This document shows, one piece after another, positions 1-7,834 of a stretch of 38,641 bases of DNA (the stretch's first letter is position 1; each line of letters starts with the position of its first letter). The stretch spans positions 1-38,641 of the forward strand of contig JAFDDB010000027.1 of NCBI GenBank assembly GCA_019311115.1, read 5' to 3'. A program made the position numbers and the translations under genes. The stretch comes from Deltaproteobacteria bacterium. Its GTDB lineage: Bacteria; Myxococcota_A; UBA9160; SZUA-336. Below the pieces are notes generated by a model that saw only the letters and a list, made by a program, of their open reading frames with translations, was not told the origin of the DNA and did not search any database.

Positions 1-1
1 G

Positions 2-805
2 CCCATCGACAACCCGCGCGGCTACCTGGTGCGGATCGCCAGCAATCTGTGGATGGACGCGATGCGCCGCCGGCAACTCGAGGCGCGAACACCCGCACTC
101 GAGCCCGCTGCGGCCCCGCCCTCGCCCGACCAGAGCAGTGAGCTGCGCGACGCGGGGAGCGCCCTGCTGCAGCGCCTGTCGCCGCAGGAACGCGCGGCCC
201 TGCTGCTCAAGGAGGTGTTCGACATGAGCCTGCGCGAGATCGCAGTGATGCTCCAGACGAGCGTCGGAGCGGTCAAGGCGGCGCTGCATCGGGGACGCGA
301 CCGCGTGCGCGAGCCCGACAATCCCGCAGCCTCGCGGCGGCCCCTGCCCTCGCGGGCGCTGGTCGAGCGGTTCATCGAGCGGCTCGAGGCGCGCGACCTG
401 CCGGCGCTGCTCGAGATGATGCTGGACGGCGGCACCGTCGAGGTGGCCGGCGGGCTCCTCGAGGCCGGGCGCGACGAGTTCAGCGCCACGGGCAGCTGGC
501 TCTGGCAGGCGGTGCACGTGCACCCGGAGCTTCCCGAGCACCTGCGTCCGAAGCCCTGGGAGAACGAGTTCGTCGAGTTCGAGGGCGAGCCGATGATGCT
601 GGCGTTCACCGACGACGACGGGCAGCGCAAGCTCGTGTCGGTGACGCGCCTCGACGAGGCCGAGGGACAGGTCGCGCGCGTTCGTCCCTACTACTTCTGC
701 CCGGACACGATCCGCGAGGTCGGTCGGCGGCTCGGGCTCGAGGTCTACACCGGCCTCTACCGCTTCCCCGCTCCGGTGCCGCCGCGAGCGAAGGACGGCG
801 TCTAG
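2..805 (+). CDS. ECF RNA polymerase sigma factor with C-terminal SnoaL-like domain (5' end missing)
   Basis: The reading frame is open from the left edge, so the start lies outside the window. The first visible residues, NPRGYLVRIASNLWMDAMRR, are the end of sigma region 2. Region 4 follows, with LSPQERAALLLKEVFDMS and a helix-turn-helix around MSLREIAVML. About 150 residues after region 4 resemble the SnoaL/NTF2-like extension of SigJ/ECF41-type factors, ending in YYFCPDTIREVGRRLGL and a Tyr/Phe-rich tail. Such factors direct RNA polymerase to a small regulon, and the extension is thought to tune activity in place of a separate anti-sigma factor. No anti-sigma gene is visible downstream. The stop TAG shares a CTAG with the convergent flavoprotein gene. 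Sigma factor call is firm, subgroup less so. Confidence 0.88.
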   Translation, partial: PIDNPRGYLVRIASNLWMDAMRRRQLEARTPALEPAAAPPSPDQSSELRDAGSALLQRLSPQERAALLLKEVFDMSLREIAVMLQTSVGAVKAALHRGRDRVREPDNPAASRRPLPSRALVERFIERLEARDLPALLEMMLDGGTVEVAGGLLEAGRDEFSATGSWLWQAVHVHPELPEHLRPKPWENEFVEFEGEPMMLAFTDDDGQRKLVSVTRLDEAEGQVARVRPYYFCPDTIREVGRRLGLEVYTGLYRFPAPVPPRAKDGV

Positions 806-2013
806 CCCGAGGACTCCGCGTGGGCGAGCGCGTCGGTGAACGAAGCGCGCTCGCCGATCATGCGGCGGTACGCGATCATGCGCCGCGCCTGGTTCAGGGC
901 GAGCGCGCCGTGGAGGCGCCCGTCCTTCTCGTACAGACACACGAACCTGCGCTCCTCGAGCGAGCCGTGCACGACGCGCCGCTCGCCGTCGAAGCCGCCG
1001 ATGCCCGCGTACTGCAGGCGGCAGTCGTACTGATCGGACCAGAAGAGCGGCACCGACGCGAACGGCTCGCCGGACGAGGCGCCGGCCAGCAGTCGCTTCG
1101 CCGCCGCGACGCCCTGCTCCACGGCGTTCGTCCAGTGCTCGACGCGCAGGCTCTGGCCGAAGACCGGGTGCGTCCAGCGCGCCACGTCGCCCGCGGCCAC
1201 CACGCCCGGTACGGCGGTCGCGCAGGTCTGGTCGCAGATCACGCCGTCGCCGAGCGCCAGCCCGGACGTCTCGAGCCAGCCGGTCTCGGGCGCCACGCCG
1301 ATGCCGATCACGACCACGTCGGCGGCGAGGGTCGTGCCGTCGGAGAGCTTCAGGCTCTCGACGCGCGACGTTCCCTCGAGCGACTCGACCCCCGTGCCGA
1401 GCCGGAGGTCGACACCGTGGTCGCGGTGCACCTGCGCCATCAGCGCACCGATCTCCGGATCGAGTCCGCGCTCCATCGGACGTGAGAGCGGCTCGACCAG
1501 GCTCACCTCGAGCCCGCGCTCGCGGCAGGTGGCGGCGACCTCGGCGCCGATGAACCCGGCGCCCACCACGGCGACGCGGCCCGGCGTGCCTTCGAGATCG
1601 GCCCGCAGCGCGAGCGCGTCGTCGAGCGTGCGTAGCACGTGGACGCCGGCGAGCCCGCGCGTTCCGGGCAGCCAGCGCGGCGACGCGCCGGTGGCGATCA
1701 GCAGCCCGTCCCAGTCGAGGGTCGAGCCGTCGTCCAGCTCCAGCTTCCGGGCGCCCAGGTCGAGCGCCGTGGCGCGCCGCCCCAGCCGCAGGTCGAGCGC
1801 CAGGTCGTCCCAGTCGCCGCGCCGCAGCGCGATCCGGTCCGGCTGCCAGTCCCCGCGCAACACCTGCTTAGAGAGTGGCGGGCGGTCATAGGGCAGGTGC
1901 GGCTCCGCGCCGACCAGCGTCAGCCGGCCGTCGAAGCCGTCGCTCCGCAGCATCTCGACGGCGCGCAGACCGGCGAGCGACGCGCCGACGACGGCGATCG
2001 AGCCGAGGCTCAA
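802..2013 (-). CDS. FAD/NAD(P)-dependent oxidoreductase, ferredoxin-reductase type
   Basis: A 403-residue flavoprotein with two Rossmann folds. The N-terminal FAD motif is IAVVGASLAGLRA, followed by the family signature PYDRPPLSKQ. A central NAD(P)H-binding motif VAVVGAGFIGAEVAA lies near residue 150, and the second FAD contact GVVAAGDVARW near residue 275. The C-terminal part (LFWSDQYDCRLQYAG) matches the reductase C-terminal domain of rhodocoxin/putidaredoxin reductases, which pass electrons from NAD(P)H to a small ferredoxin, often for a P450 or dioxygenase. No ferredoxin or oxygenase gene is adjacent. I place the start at a TTG at 2013-2011, because this codon overlaps the TGA of the upstream carbonic anhydrase gene (TTGA), implying translational coupling; the longer upstream frame has no homology. 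Confidence 0.9.
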   Translation of the reverse strand: MSLGSIAVVGASLAGLRAVEMLRSDGFDGRLTLVGAEPHLPYDRPPLSKQVLRGDWQPDRIALRRGDWDDLALDLRLGRRATALDLGARKLELDDGSTLDWDGLLIATGASPRWLPGTRGLAGVHVLRTLDDALALRADLEGTPGRVAVVGAGFIGAEVAATCRERGLEVSLVEPLSRPMERGLDPEIGALMAQVHRDHGVDLRLGTGVESLEGTSRVESLKLSDGTTLAADVVVIGIGVAPETGWLETSGLALGDGVICDQTCATAVPGVVAAGDVARWTHPVFGQSLRVEHWTNAVEQGVAAAKRLLAGASSGEPFASVPLFWSDQYDCRLQYAGIGGFDGERRVVHGSLEERRFVCLYEKDGRLHGALALNQARRMIAYRRMIGERASFTDALAHAESSG

Positions 2014-2570
2014 TAGAGATCCCGGTCCGACTCGACCTCGGCGCGCTTGTCGGCGAGCCAGGTCTGGTACTCCGGCCCGTCCCACGCCCGGTGCTCGCCA
2101 CGCCGGTAGTGCTCGGCGTTCCGCACGTACTGCCACGCGTTCAACCGGTTGGCGTGCGACGAGTCGCGATCCGCGACCTGCCGCGCGGGCGTACCCACGA
2201 TGATGGCGTTCGGCGGGAACTCGACGCCTTCGGGCACCACGGCGCCGCCGGCCACGATGGAGCCCGCACCGATCACCGCGCCGTCCATCACGACGGCGCC
2301 GATGCCGATCAGGCAGCCGTCGCCGATGCGAGCGCCGTGGACCGTGGCGTGGTGCGTGATCGAGCAGAAGTCCCCGATCTCGGTCGCGTGGTCGAAGCCC
2401 ACGTGCACCATCACGAAGTCCTGCAGGTTGGTCATGCGGCCGATCCGCACGTGGTTCACTTCGCAGCGGATCACCGCGTTCGGCCACACGGACGAGTGCG
2501 CTCCGATTTCGACCTGTCCGTAGAGCTGCACGCCCGGCGCGATCCAGACCGTGTCGTCGATCGACTGCAT
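2010..2570 (-). CDS. Gamma-class carbonic anhydrase family protein (left-handed beta-helix)
   Basis: 186 residues of hexapeptide repeats, (I/V)GxxxxV, as in gamma-carbonic anhydrase/YrdA/PaaY proteins. The three expected zinc-ligand histidines are in place: one in NLQDFVMVHVG and two in the ITHHATVHG segment. The sequence continues with the family-typical CLIGIGAVVMDGAVIGAG and PPNAIIVGTPARQV, then a C-terminal alpha helix. The fold forms trimers with zinc between subunits. Whether this one hydrates CO2 or is a relative of unknown substrate cannot be told from sequence. The ATG at 2570 gives the usual N-terminus (SIDDTVWIAPGVQLYG); an in-frame ATG at 2588 is possible. It is the first gene of a two-gene unit with the flavoprotein and is divergent from the ABC-F gene. 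Confidence 0.88.
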   Translation of the reverse strand: MQSIDDTVWIAPGVQLYGQVEIGAHSSVWPNAVIRCEVNHVRIGRMTNLQDFVMVHVGFDHATEIGDFCSITHHATVHGARIGDGCLIGIGAVVMDGAVIGAGSIVAGGAVVPEGVEFPPNAIIVGTPARQVADRDSSHANRLNAWQYVRNAEHYRRGEHRAWDGPEYQTWLADKRAEVESDRDLY

Positions 2571-2648
2571 GGGCCCGGATTCTCGCATATACTCGCGCGC
2601 CCCCTGCACGCACGCCGTGTGGTGTGCGGAGGGGATGCGGAGTCCGAG

Positions 2649-4295
2649 ATGCGCGGCATCCAGCTCGAAGGCGTCGCCGTCCAGCACGCCGGCCGCACGA
2701 TCTTCCGCGACCTCGACTGGCGCATCGGCGAGCGCGATCGCGTCGGGCTGATCGGACCCAACGGTTCGGGCAAGTCGAGCCTGCTGCGCGTGATCGCCGG
2801 CGAGAGCGCGGCCGACGCCGGACGGGTGACCCGGCCGCGCGGTCTCTCGATCGGCTACCTGGCGCAGGAGATCGAGCTGACGCCCGGCCGCACGCTGCTC
2901 GAAGAGGCGCGCGTGCTGCCTCCGCGGCTGGCCGAGGTGCAGCGCGAGCTCGACGGCATCGAAGCACGGCTCGCCGACTCCCAGGTCTACGGCGACGAGC
3001 GGAAGCTGGCGCACGCGCTGGCGCGCCAGGAAGAGGCCCTCGAGCGCTTCGAGCAGCTCGGCGGCGGCCGCCATGAGGGCCGGGTGCGCGAGCTGCTGGC
3101 ACGGTTCGGGTTCGGCCCGGAGCACGCGGACCTGCCGACGGGCACGCTGAGCGGCGGGCAGAAGAAGCTCATCGCGTTGGCGCGGCTCGCGCTCGACTCG
3201 CCCGACGTGCTGCTCCTAGACGAGCCCGACAACCACCTCGACCTGGAGGCCAAGCAGGGACTCGAGGCGTTCATCCGGGACTATGACGGCGCCGTGGTGA
3301 TCGTGTCGCACGACCGCTACCTGCTCGACGACACTGTCGACTCGATCGCGGAGCTCGACGAGGGACACCTCACCGTCTACCCGGGCAACTACAGCACCTA
3401 CGCCGCCGAGCGCGAGCTTCGCCGGCTGCGGCAGCGGAAGACGTGGAGCGACCAGCAGAAGGAGATCGCGCGCATCGAGGCTTCGATCCAGCGCTTCGAA
3501 CTCTGGGCGAGCATGGTCGTGAACGAGCGCCACATCAAGCAGGCGCGCAGCCGCCGCAAGATGCTCGACCGCATGGAAGCGAGCGGCGAGCTCGTCGACA
3601 AGGTGCGCGAGTCGAAGCGCATGGGCCTCAGGATCGAAGGCGGGCGCGGCAGCCGGAAGGCGCTGGAGCTGTCGGGCGTGTCGATGGGCTTCGACGGGCA
3701 GACGCTCTTCGACGGCGTCGAGCTGTTGGTGAGCCACGGAGAGCGCGTCGGGCTGATCGGCCCGAACGGCTCGGGAAAGTCGGTCCTGTTGCGGCTCGTG
3801 CTCGGCGTCCTCGAGCCCGCGGCCGGCCGGATCCGCATCGGCCCGAGCACGCGCGTGGGCTACTACGCGCAGGAGCACGAGACGCTCGACGCGTGGCTCG
3901 ACCGGACGCTCCTCGACCGCGTGCGCGACGCCGCGCCCATGACCCAGGACGCAGCGGTCGCGTTCCTGCTGAAGTTCCTGTTCAGCTACGAGCAGGTGCG
4001 CCAGCCGATCGGCACGCTCTCGGGCGGCGAGCGCAGCCGGCTGCAGCTGGCCTGCCTGGTGCTCGAGAAGCCCAACCTGCTGCTGCTCGACGAGCCCACG
4101 AACAACCTGGACATCCGCTCGGCCGAGGTGCTCGAGGAGGCGCTCGACGACTTCGAGGGCTCGGTGCTCGCGATCTCGCACGACCGCTACTTCCTCGACC
4201 GCGCGGTGGACCGCGTGGTCGCGCTCGAAGACGCGTCGCTCCGCGAGTACGCGGGCGGCTACACCGACTACCTGGAGGCCGTGCGCCGCGCGTAG
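2649..4295 (+). CDS. ABC-F family ATP-binding cassette protein
   Basis: 548 residues, two ABC domains on one chain and no membrane segments, as in ABC-F translation factors (EttA/Uup/YheS type) that bind ribosomes at or near the E site. Domain 1 has Walker A GPNGSGKSS, signature LSGGQKK and Walker B LLLDEPDNHLD, with Asp in place of the usual Thr of DEPTNHLD. Domain 2 has GPNGSGKSV, LSGGERS and LLLDEPTNNLD. The linker between domains, rich in Arg/Lys/Glu (about residues 250-320), corresponds to the P-site tRNA interaction motif. ATG at 2649 is preceded by GGAG at 2639-2642. Its last 28 bases overlap the convergent methyltransferase gene. A housekeeping or a resistance role is possible; nothing in the context distinguishes them. 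Confidence 0.93.
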   Translation: MRGIQLEGVAVQHAGRTIFRDLDWRIGERDRVGLIGPNGSGKSSLLRVIAGESAADAGRVTRPRGLSIGYLAQEIELTPGRTLLEEARVLPPRLAEVQRELDGIEARLADSQVYGDERKLAHALARQEEALERFEQLGGGRHEGRVRELLARFGFGPEHADLPTGTLSGGQKKLIALARLALDSPDVLLLDEPDNHLDLEAKQGLEAFIRDYDGAVVIVSHDRYLLDDTVDSIAELDEGHLTVYPGNYSTYAAERELRRLRQRKTWSDQQKEIARIEASIQRFELWASMVVNERHIKQARSRRKMLDRMEASGELVDKVRESKRMGLRIEGGRGSRKALELSGVSMGFDGQTLFDGVELLVSHGERVGLIGPNGSGKSVLLRLVLGVLEPAAGRIRIGPSTRVGYYAQEHETLDAWLDRTLLDRVRDAAPMTQDAAVAFLLKFLFSYEQVRQPIGTLSGGERSRLQLACLVLEKPNLLLLDEPTNNLDIRSAEVLEEALDDFEGSVLAISHDRYFLDRAVDRVVALEDASLREYAGGYTDYLEAVRRA

Positions 4296-5074
4296 ATGTG
4301 GTGCATCGCGACCGCCCCGGCAGCCGCAACGTTGATCGAGTCGGCCGCCGGTCCCATCGGGATGCGCAATCGCGCGTCGCACGCGGCGAGCGTCTCGGCC
4401 GTGAGCCCTTCGGCCTCGGAGCCGAGCAGCAGCGCGACGCGCGGCGCCAGCCCGTCACTGGCCAGGTCCGGCGCCCCGGGGTCCGGAGTCAGGCCGAGCG
4501 TGCGGATGCTCCGGCCGCGTAGCCGCGCGATCCCTTCCGGCAGGTCGATCGGAGCGAACGGCACGCGGAGCGTCGCTCCCAGCGACGTGCGGATCGCCTT
4601 GCGGTAGAGCGGCGACGCACAGCGGGGACCGACCAGCACCGCGTCGAAGCCGAAGGCCGCGGCGTTGCGGAAGGTCGAGCCCACGTTGTCGGGGTCGGTC
4701 ACCGCTTCGAGCACGACGACGCGCTGCGCGCCGCGCAGCACCTCGGCGGGCCGCAGCGGCGGCGGAACGTCGACCGCACCGACGCATCCCTGGTGGAAGC
4801 GCACGCCCGACACTCCGTCGAGCTGCGCGCGCTCGACCAGGTAGACCGGCGTCTCGGCCGGCAGCGTCTGCAACGCGTCGCCGAGCGCGTCGAGCGCGGG
4901 CGGCGTGACCAGCAGCGAGCGCAGCCGGAAGCGCTCTGCGCGCAGGACCTCGGTCACCACCTTGCGGCCCTCGGCCAGGAAGATGCGCTGCTCGCGCAGC
5001 CAGCGCGGATCGCGCACGTCCAGGTAGTCGGCGATGCGCGGGTCCCGTGCGCTGGCGACGCGTTCGAGCTTCAC
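4268..5074 (-). CDS. SpoU/TrmH-family RNA 2'-O-methyltransferase
   Basis: 268 residues. An N-terminal substrate-binding part (DPRWLREQRIFLAEGRKVV) precedes a SPOUT domain with all three SpoU motifs: motif 1 DPDNVGSTFRNAAAFG, motif 2 LLLGSEAEGLT and motif 3 IPMGPAADSINVAAAGAVAM. These form the trefoil knot that binds S-adenosylmethionine and transfers a methyl group to a ribose 2'-OH of rRNA or tRNA. The Asn and Arg of motif 1 (catalytic in this family) and the motif 3 Ser-x-Asn are present. Start taken as GTG at 5074; upstream codons are not homologous. The ribosome-binding site is weak (only a G run). Specific target unknown; RlmB-like or TrmH-like both fit. Confidence 0.9.
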   Translation of the reverse strand: MKLERVASARDPRIADYLDVRDPRWLREQRIFLAEGRKVVTEVLRAERFRLRSLLVTPPALDALGDALQTLPAETPVYLVERAQLDGVSGVRFHQGCVGAVDVPPPLRPAEVLRGAQRVVVLEAVTDPDNVGSTFRNAAAFGFDAVLVGPRCASPLYRKAIRTSLGATLRVPFAPIDLPEGIARLRGRSIRTLGLTPDPGAPDLASDGLAPRVALLLGSEAEGLTAETLAACDARLRIPMGPAADSINVAAAGAVAMHHIYARRTASR

Positions 5075-5112
5075 CCCCGCAGGGTAGCCGAGCCGCCGCG
5101 ACCCAGGGCGTC

Positions 5113-5580
5113 CTAGCCGTACACGGCGCGCAGCCGGGACAGGAACTGGTCGGGCTCGCAGACGCTCAACATCACCCCGTAGCCCTCGCTCGTCGGGATG
5201 TACACCACCCGGCTGTAGTCGGTCAGGAAGGTCAGCGCCCGGTCTCCGTTGTGCAGGGTGACCCAGCCGGCCAGGTAGCCCGGCAGCCCGATGCCGTTCG
5301 TTCGCCGTCGCGGGCGTAGCCCGGGCTCGGTGCGGAAGTCGACGAGCCGGGCCGCACCTGCATCGAGCGACGTTGCCGGGATCATGCGGCCGTAGACCGC
5401 GCCTCGGAGCCGCAGACCGTCTGGCGACAGCTCGAAGCCGCCCCGCACGATGCCCCAGCCGAGCAGCAGCATCCCCAGCGCAAGCCCGACGAAGAGCAGC
5501 GCGAGCCCGCCGAAGAACGCCCACGCCTTGCCGGACGCCGGCACCATCGGAAAGAACTCGACCATCTCGCTTCCGACCAT
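5113..5580 (-). CDS. Membrane-anchored PH-domain-like protein (bacterial PH domain)
   Basis: About 155 residues. One strong transmembrane helix near the N-terminus (AWAFFGGLALLFVGLALGML) is followed by about 110 residues predicted to be mainly beta strand, with FELSPDGLRLRGAVYGRMIP and a C-terminal helix. This layout matches the bacterial PH-domain families (for example PF10882), in which the domain follows a membrane anchor; their molecular function is mostly unknown. Start chosen at ATG 5580 because GGGGAGG lies seven bases upstream; the ORF could extend to 5613 without better support. It is 38 bases downstream of the methyltransferase start on the same strand and may be co-transcribed with it. 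No catalytic residues seen. Confidence 0.65.
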   Translation of the reverse strand: MVGSEMVEFFPMVPASGKAWAFFGGLALLFVGLALGMLLLGWGIVRGGFELSPDGLRLRGAVYGRMIPATSLDAGAARLVDFRTEPGLRPRRRTNGIGLPGYLAGWVTLHNGDRALTFLTDYSRVVYIPTSEGYGVMLSVCEPDQFLSRLRAVYG

Positions 5581-5662
5581 CGCGCGGCCTCCCCCGTGCA
5601 CGCCCCCGCGCACGCTCGAAGGGCTGATCGGCAGCTGCGCCGGGCGACTCCAGTGCCCCGGG

Positions 5663-7834
5663 TCAGGTCGGGTCCGGGTCCGGGATCCTCCGCCCCAGGC
5701 CGTAGAGCAGCGCCAGTCCGGCCAGCAGCGCGGTCCCGAACGCGAGCGGGAACGACCAGGTGTCGTAGAACACTAGCGTCGGCAGGTAGCCCGCGAAGAC
5801 GGCAATGGCGGCGACGGACAGGGCGTACGGCGCCTGGGTGCGTACGTGGTCCATGTGGTCGGACGCGGTGGACACCGACGCCAGCACGGTCGTGTCCGAG
5901 ATGGGCGAGCAGTGGTCGCCGAAGATCGATCCCTCGAGCACCGCCCCGATGCAGACGGTGACCATGCCGAACGAGCCGATGGCGTGCTCGGCCCCGACGG
6001 CGGCCGCCAGCGCCACGACGTTCGGCAACAGCAGGGCCATCGTCCCCCACGACGTTCCGGTGGCGAACGAGACCAGGCAGGCTGCGCCGAACAGCAGCAC
6101 GGGCAAGGCGACCGGGGTGACGACGCCCGAGGTGAGCGCCACCAGGTACTCGGCCGTGCGCGCCTGCTCGCAGACGCTGCCGATCATCCAGGCGCCGAAG
6201 AGGATGACGATGGCGAAGAGCAGCGCGCGGACGCTCGCGATCGAGGCTGACGCGATCTCCGCCCACGGCAGGAACGGACGATCGGTCGTCACGCCGCGCC
6301 GCGTGAGCAGCGCTCCGGTCACTGCCGCGGTCCCCGCGAAGAGCGCGGCCGCCACCGCCTTGGCGGGAACCGCCGAGGCGGCCGCCGCCAGGGGCGATCC
6401 CAGCAGGAGCACTGCGGCGACACCCGAGACCAGCGCCACGCGCACGACGCGTGAGCCGGCGAGGAAGGCCGCGACGATCCAGCCGCAGCTCGCGGCCGTG
6501 ACGAGCGGGCCGGCTCCGCCGCCTTTGAAGAGCACCCCGGTGATCCCCTCGACCGTGAGCAGGCTTCCGGCGTCCCGGTCCAGGATCTCGAAGCCGCCGC
6601 CACCGCGGAAGATCTCGAAGAGCGTCACGGCGACGACGATGCCGATCGGCAGCAGCGCGTCGCGGGCGCGGGGGACCTGGCCGGGAAACGGCTCGATGCC
6701 GGTCATGCGCGACGAGATCAGCGGCGTCCCGCCGCGGCGCACCAGCTCACCCGTCGCGACCGCACGCTCCTCGGCCCGCCGCATCGGCCCGAAGTCGCGC
6801 CGCGTCAGGATGTTGAGCGCGACGAACGCCAGCGAGAACAGGCAGTAGAAGCGGAACGGGAGCGTCTGCAGGAAGACGGCGTAGGGACTCTCGGTAATGC
6901 CGGCCGCCGGAAGCTGTGCGCTGTACGTCGACACCTCGAAGACCACCCAGGTGGAGAACATCGAGATCCCCGCCACCGGCGCGGCCGTGCTGTCGACGAT
7001 GTAGGCCAGCTTCTCGCGCGACACGCGTAGCCGGTCGGTCAGCGGCCGCATGGTGTTGCCGACGATCAGGCAGTTCGAGTAGTCGTCGAAGAAGATCGAG
7101 AGGCCCATGCCGAACGAGACGGCCAGGGTCGACCGCGCCGTCGAAGCGAAGCGGAGCAGCCACTCGACGAAACCCTGCACGCCGGCGCCGCGGATCATCA
7201 CGCCGACCATCGCGATCAACGCGAAGGTGAAGCTGATCAGCTCGATGCGGAAGCCGTCGGTGACCTCGTGCCACAGGAAGCGCGTCGGCACATCCCACGC
7301 CCCGGCCGCCAGGGAGTACGGAAACGAGGCCCCCCCTTCGAGGCGCAGCCAGACCGCTCCGACGAAGACCCCGGTGTACAGCGCCAGCACGGTGCGACGG
7401 AACGCGAGCGCGACCACGATGGCGGCCAGGGGTGCCAAGAGCGACCATCGCGCCGGCAGCACGCCCTGGACGACCGCCAGTCCGGCGGCGAAGCCTCCGG
7501 TGATGCTGATGCGCCCCTCCCGCTCGCGAAGCTGCATGTGCAACGTGAGCGGCGCTTCGCCTGCGGGTACCTCGACGATCGGCGTATCGAGGTCGGCGTT
7601 GAATACGTTGAGCGCAGCGCGGAAGGGGCCCTGAAGCAGGGGCGGCGCGTCGAGGCTGAAGGTGCCCCCCCCGCCGAGCAGGTTGTCGAAGAGCGGACCC
7701 CGGGCACTGGCCTCCTTGGCCAGCCCGCGGCTGACGATCTGGCGCACCAGGTCGTCGTGGTCCGGCTGCGGCGCCAGCAGCATGAACGCGGCCGCCAGGC
7801 CGATCGCCCCTCCGATCCAGCCCGCGCGGGTCAC
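5663..7834 (-). CDS. NhaC-family Na+/H+ antiporter
   Basis: 723 residues with about a dozen hydrophobic segments. The family motifs are clear: FFDDYSNCLIVGNTMRPLTD in the first half and SIFGDHCSPISDTTVLAS in the second, the inverted-repeat ion-binding regions of NhaC proteins that exchange Na+ for H+ across the inner membrane. Longer than the classic NhaC (about 450-500 aa). After the first membrane helix there is an extra region of about 110 residues, probably outside the membrane and predicted as beta strand, and there are additional helices in the middle. The GTG start at 7834 overlaps the TGA of the upstream helicase gene (GTGA), so translation is likely coupled although the two functions seem unrelated. 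Confidence 0.9.
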   Translation of the reverse strand: MTRAGWIGGAIGLAAAFMLLAPQPDHDDLVRQIVSRGLAKEASARGPLFDNLLGGGGTFSLDAPPLLQGPFRAALNVFNADLDTPIVEVPAGEAPLTLHMQLREREGRISITGGFAAGLAVVQGVLPARWSLLAPLAAIVVALAFRRTVLALYTGVFVGAVWLRLEGGASFPYSLAAGAWDVPTRFLWHEVTDGFRIELISFTFALIAMVGVMIRGAGVQGFVEWLLRFASTARSTLAVSFGMGLSIFFDDYSNCLIVGNTMRPLTDRLRVSREKLAYIVDSTAAPVAGISMFSTWVVFEVSTYSAQLPAAGITESPYAVFLQTLPFRFYCLFSLAFVALNILTRRDFGPMRRAEERAVATGELVRRGGTPLISSRMTGIEPFPGQVPRARDALLPIGIVVAVTLFEIFRGGGGFEILDRDAGSLLTVEGITGVLFKGGGAGPLVTAASCGWIVAAFLAGSRVVRVALVSGVAAVLLLGSPLAAAASAVPAKAVAAALFAGTAAVTGALLTRRGVTTDRPFLPWAEIASASIASVRALLFAIVILFGAWMIGSVCEQARTAEYLVALTSGVVTPVALPVLLFGAACLVSFATGTSWGTMALLLPNVVALAAAVGAEHAIGSFGMVTVCIGAVLEGSIFGDHCSPISDTTVLASVSTASDHMDHVRTQAPYALSVAAIAVFAGYLPTLVFYDTWSFPLAFGTALLAGLALLYGLGRRIPDPDPT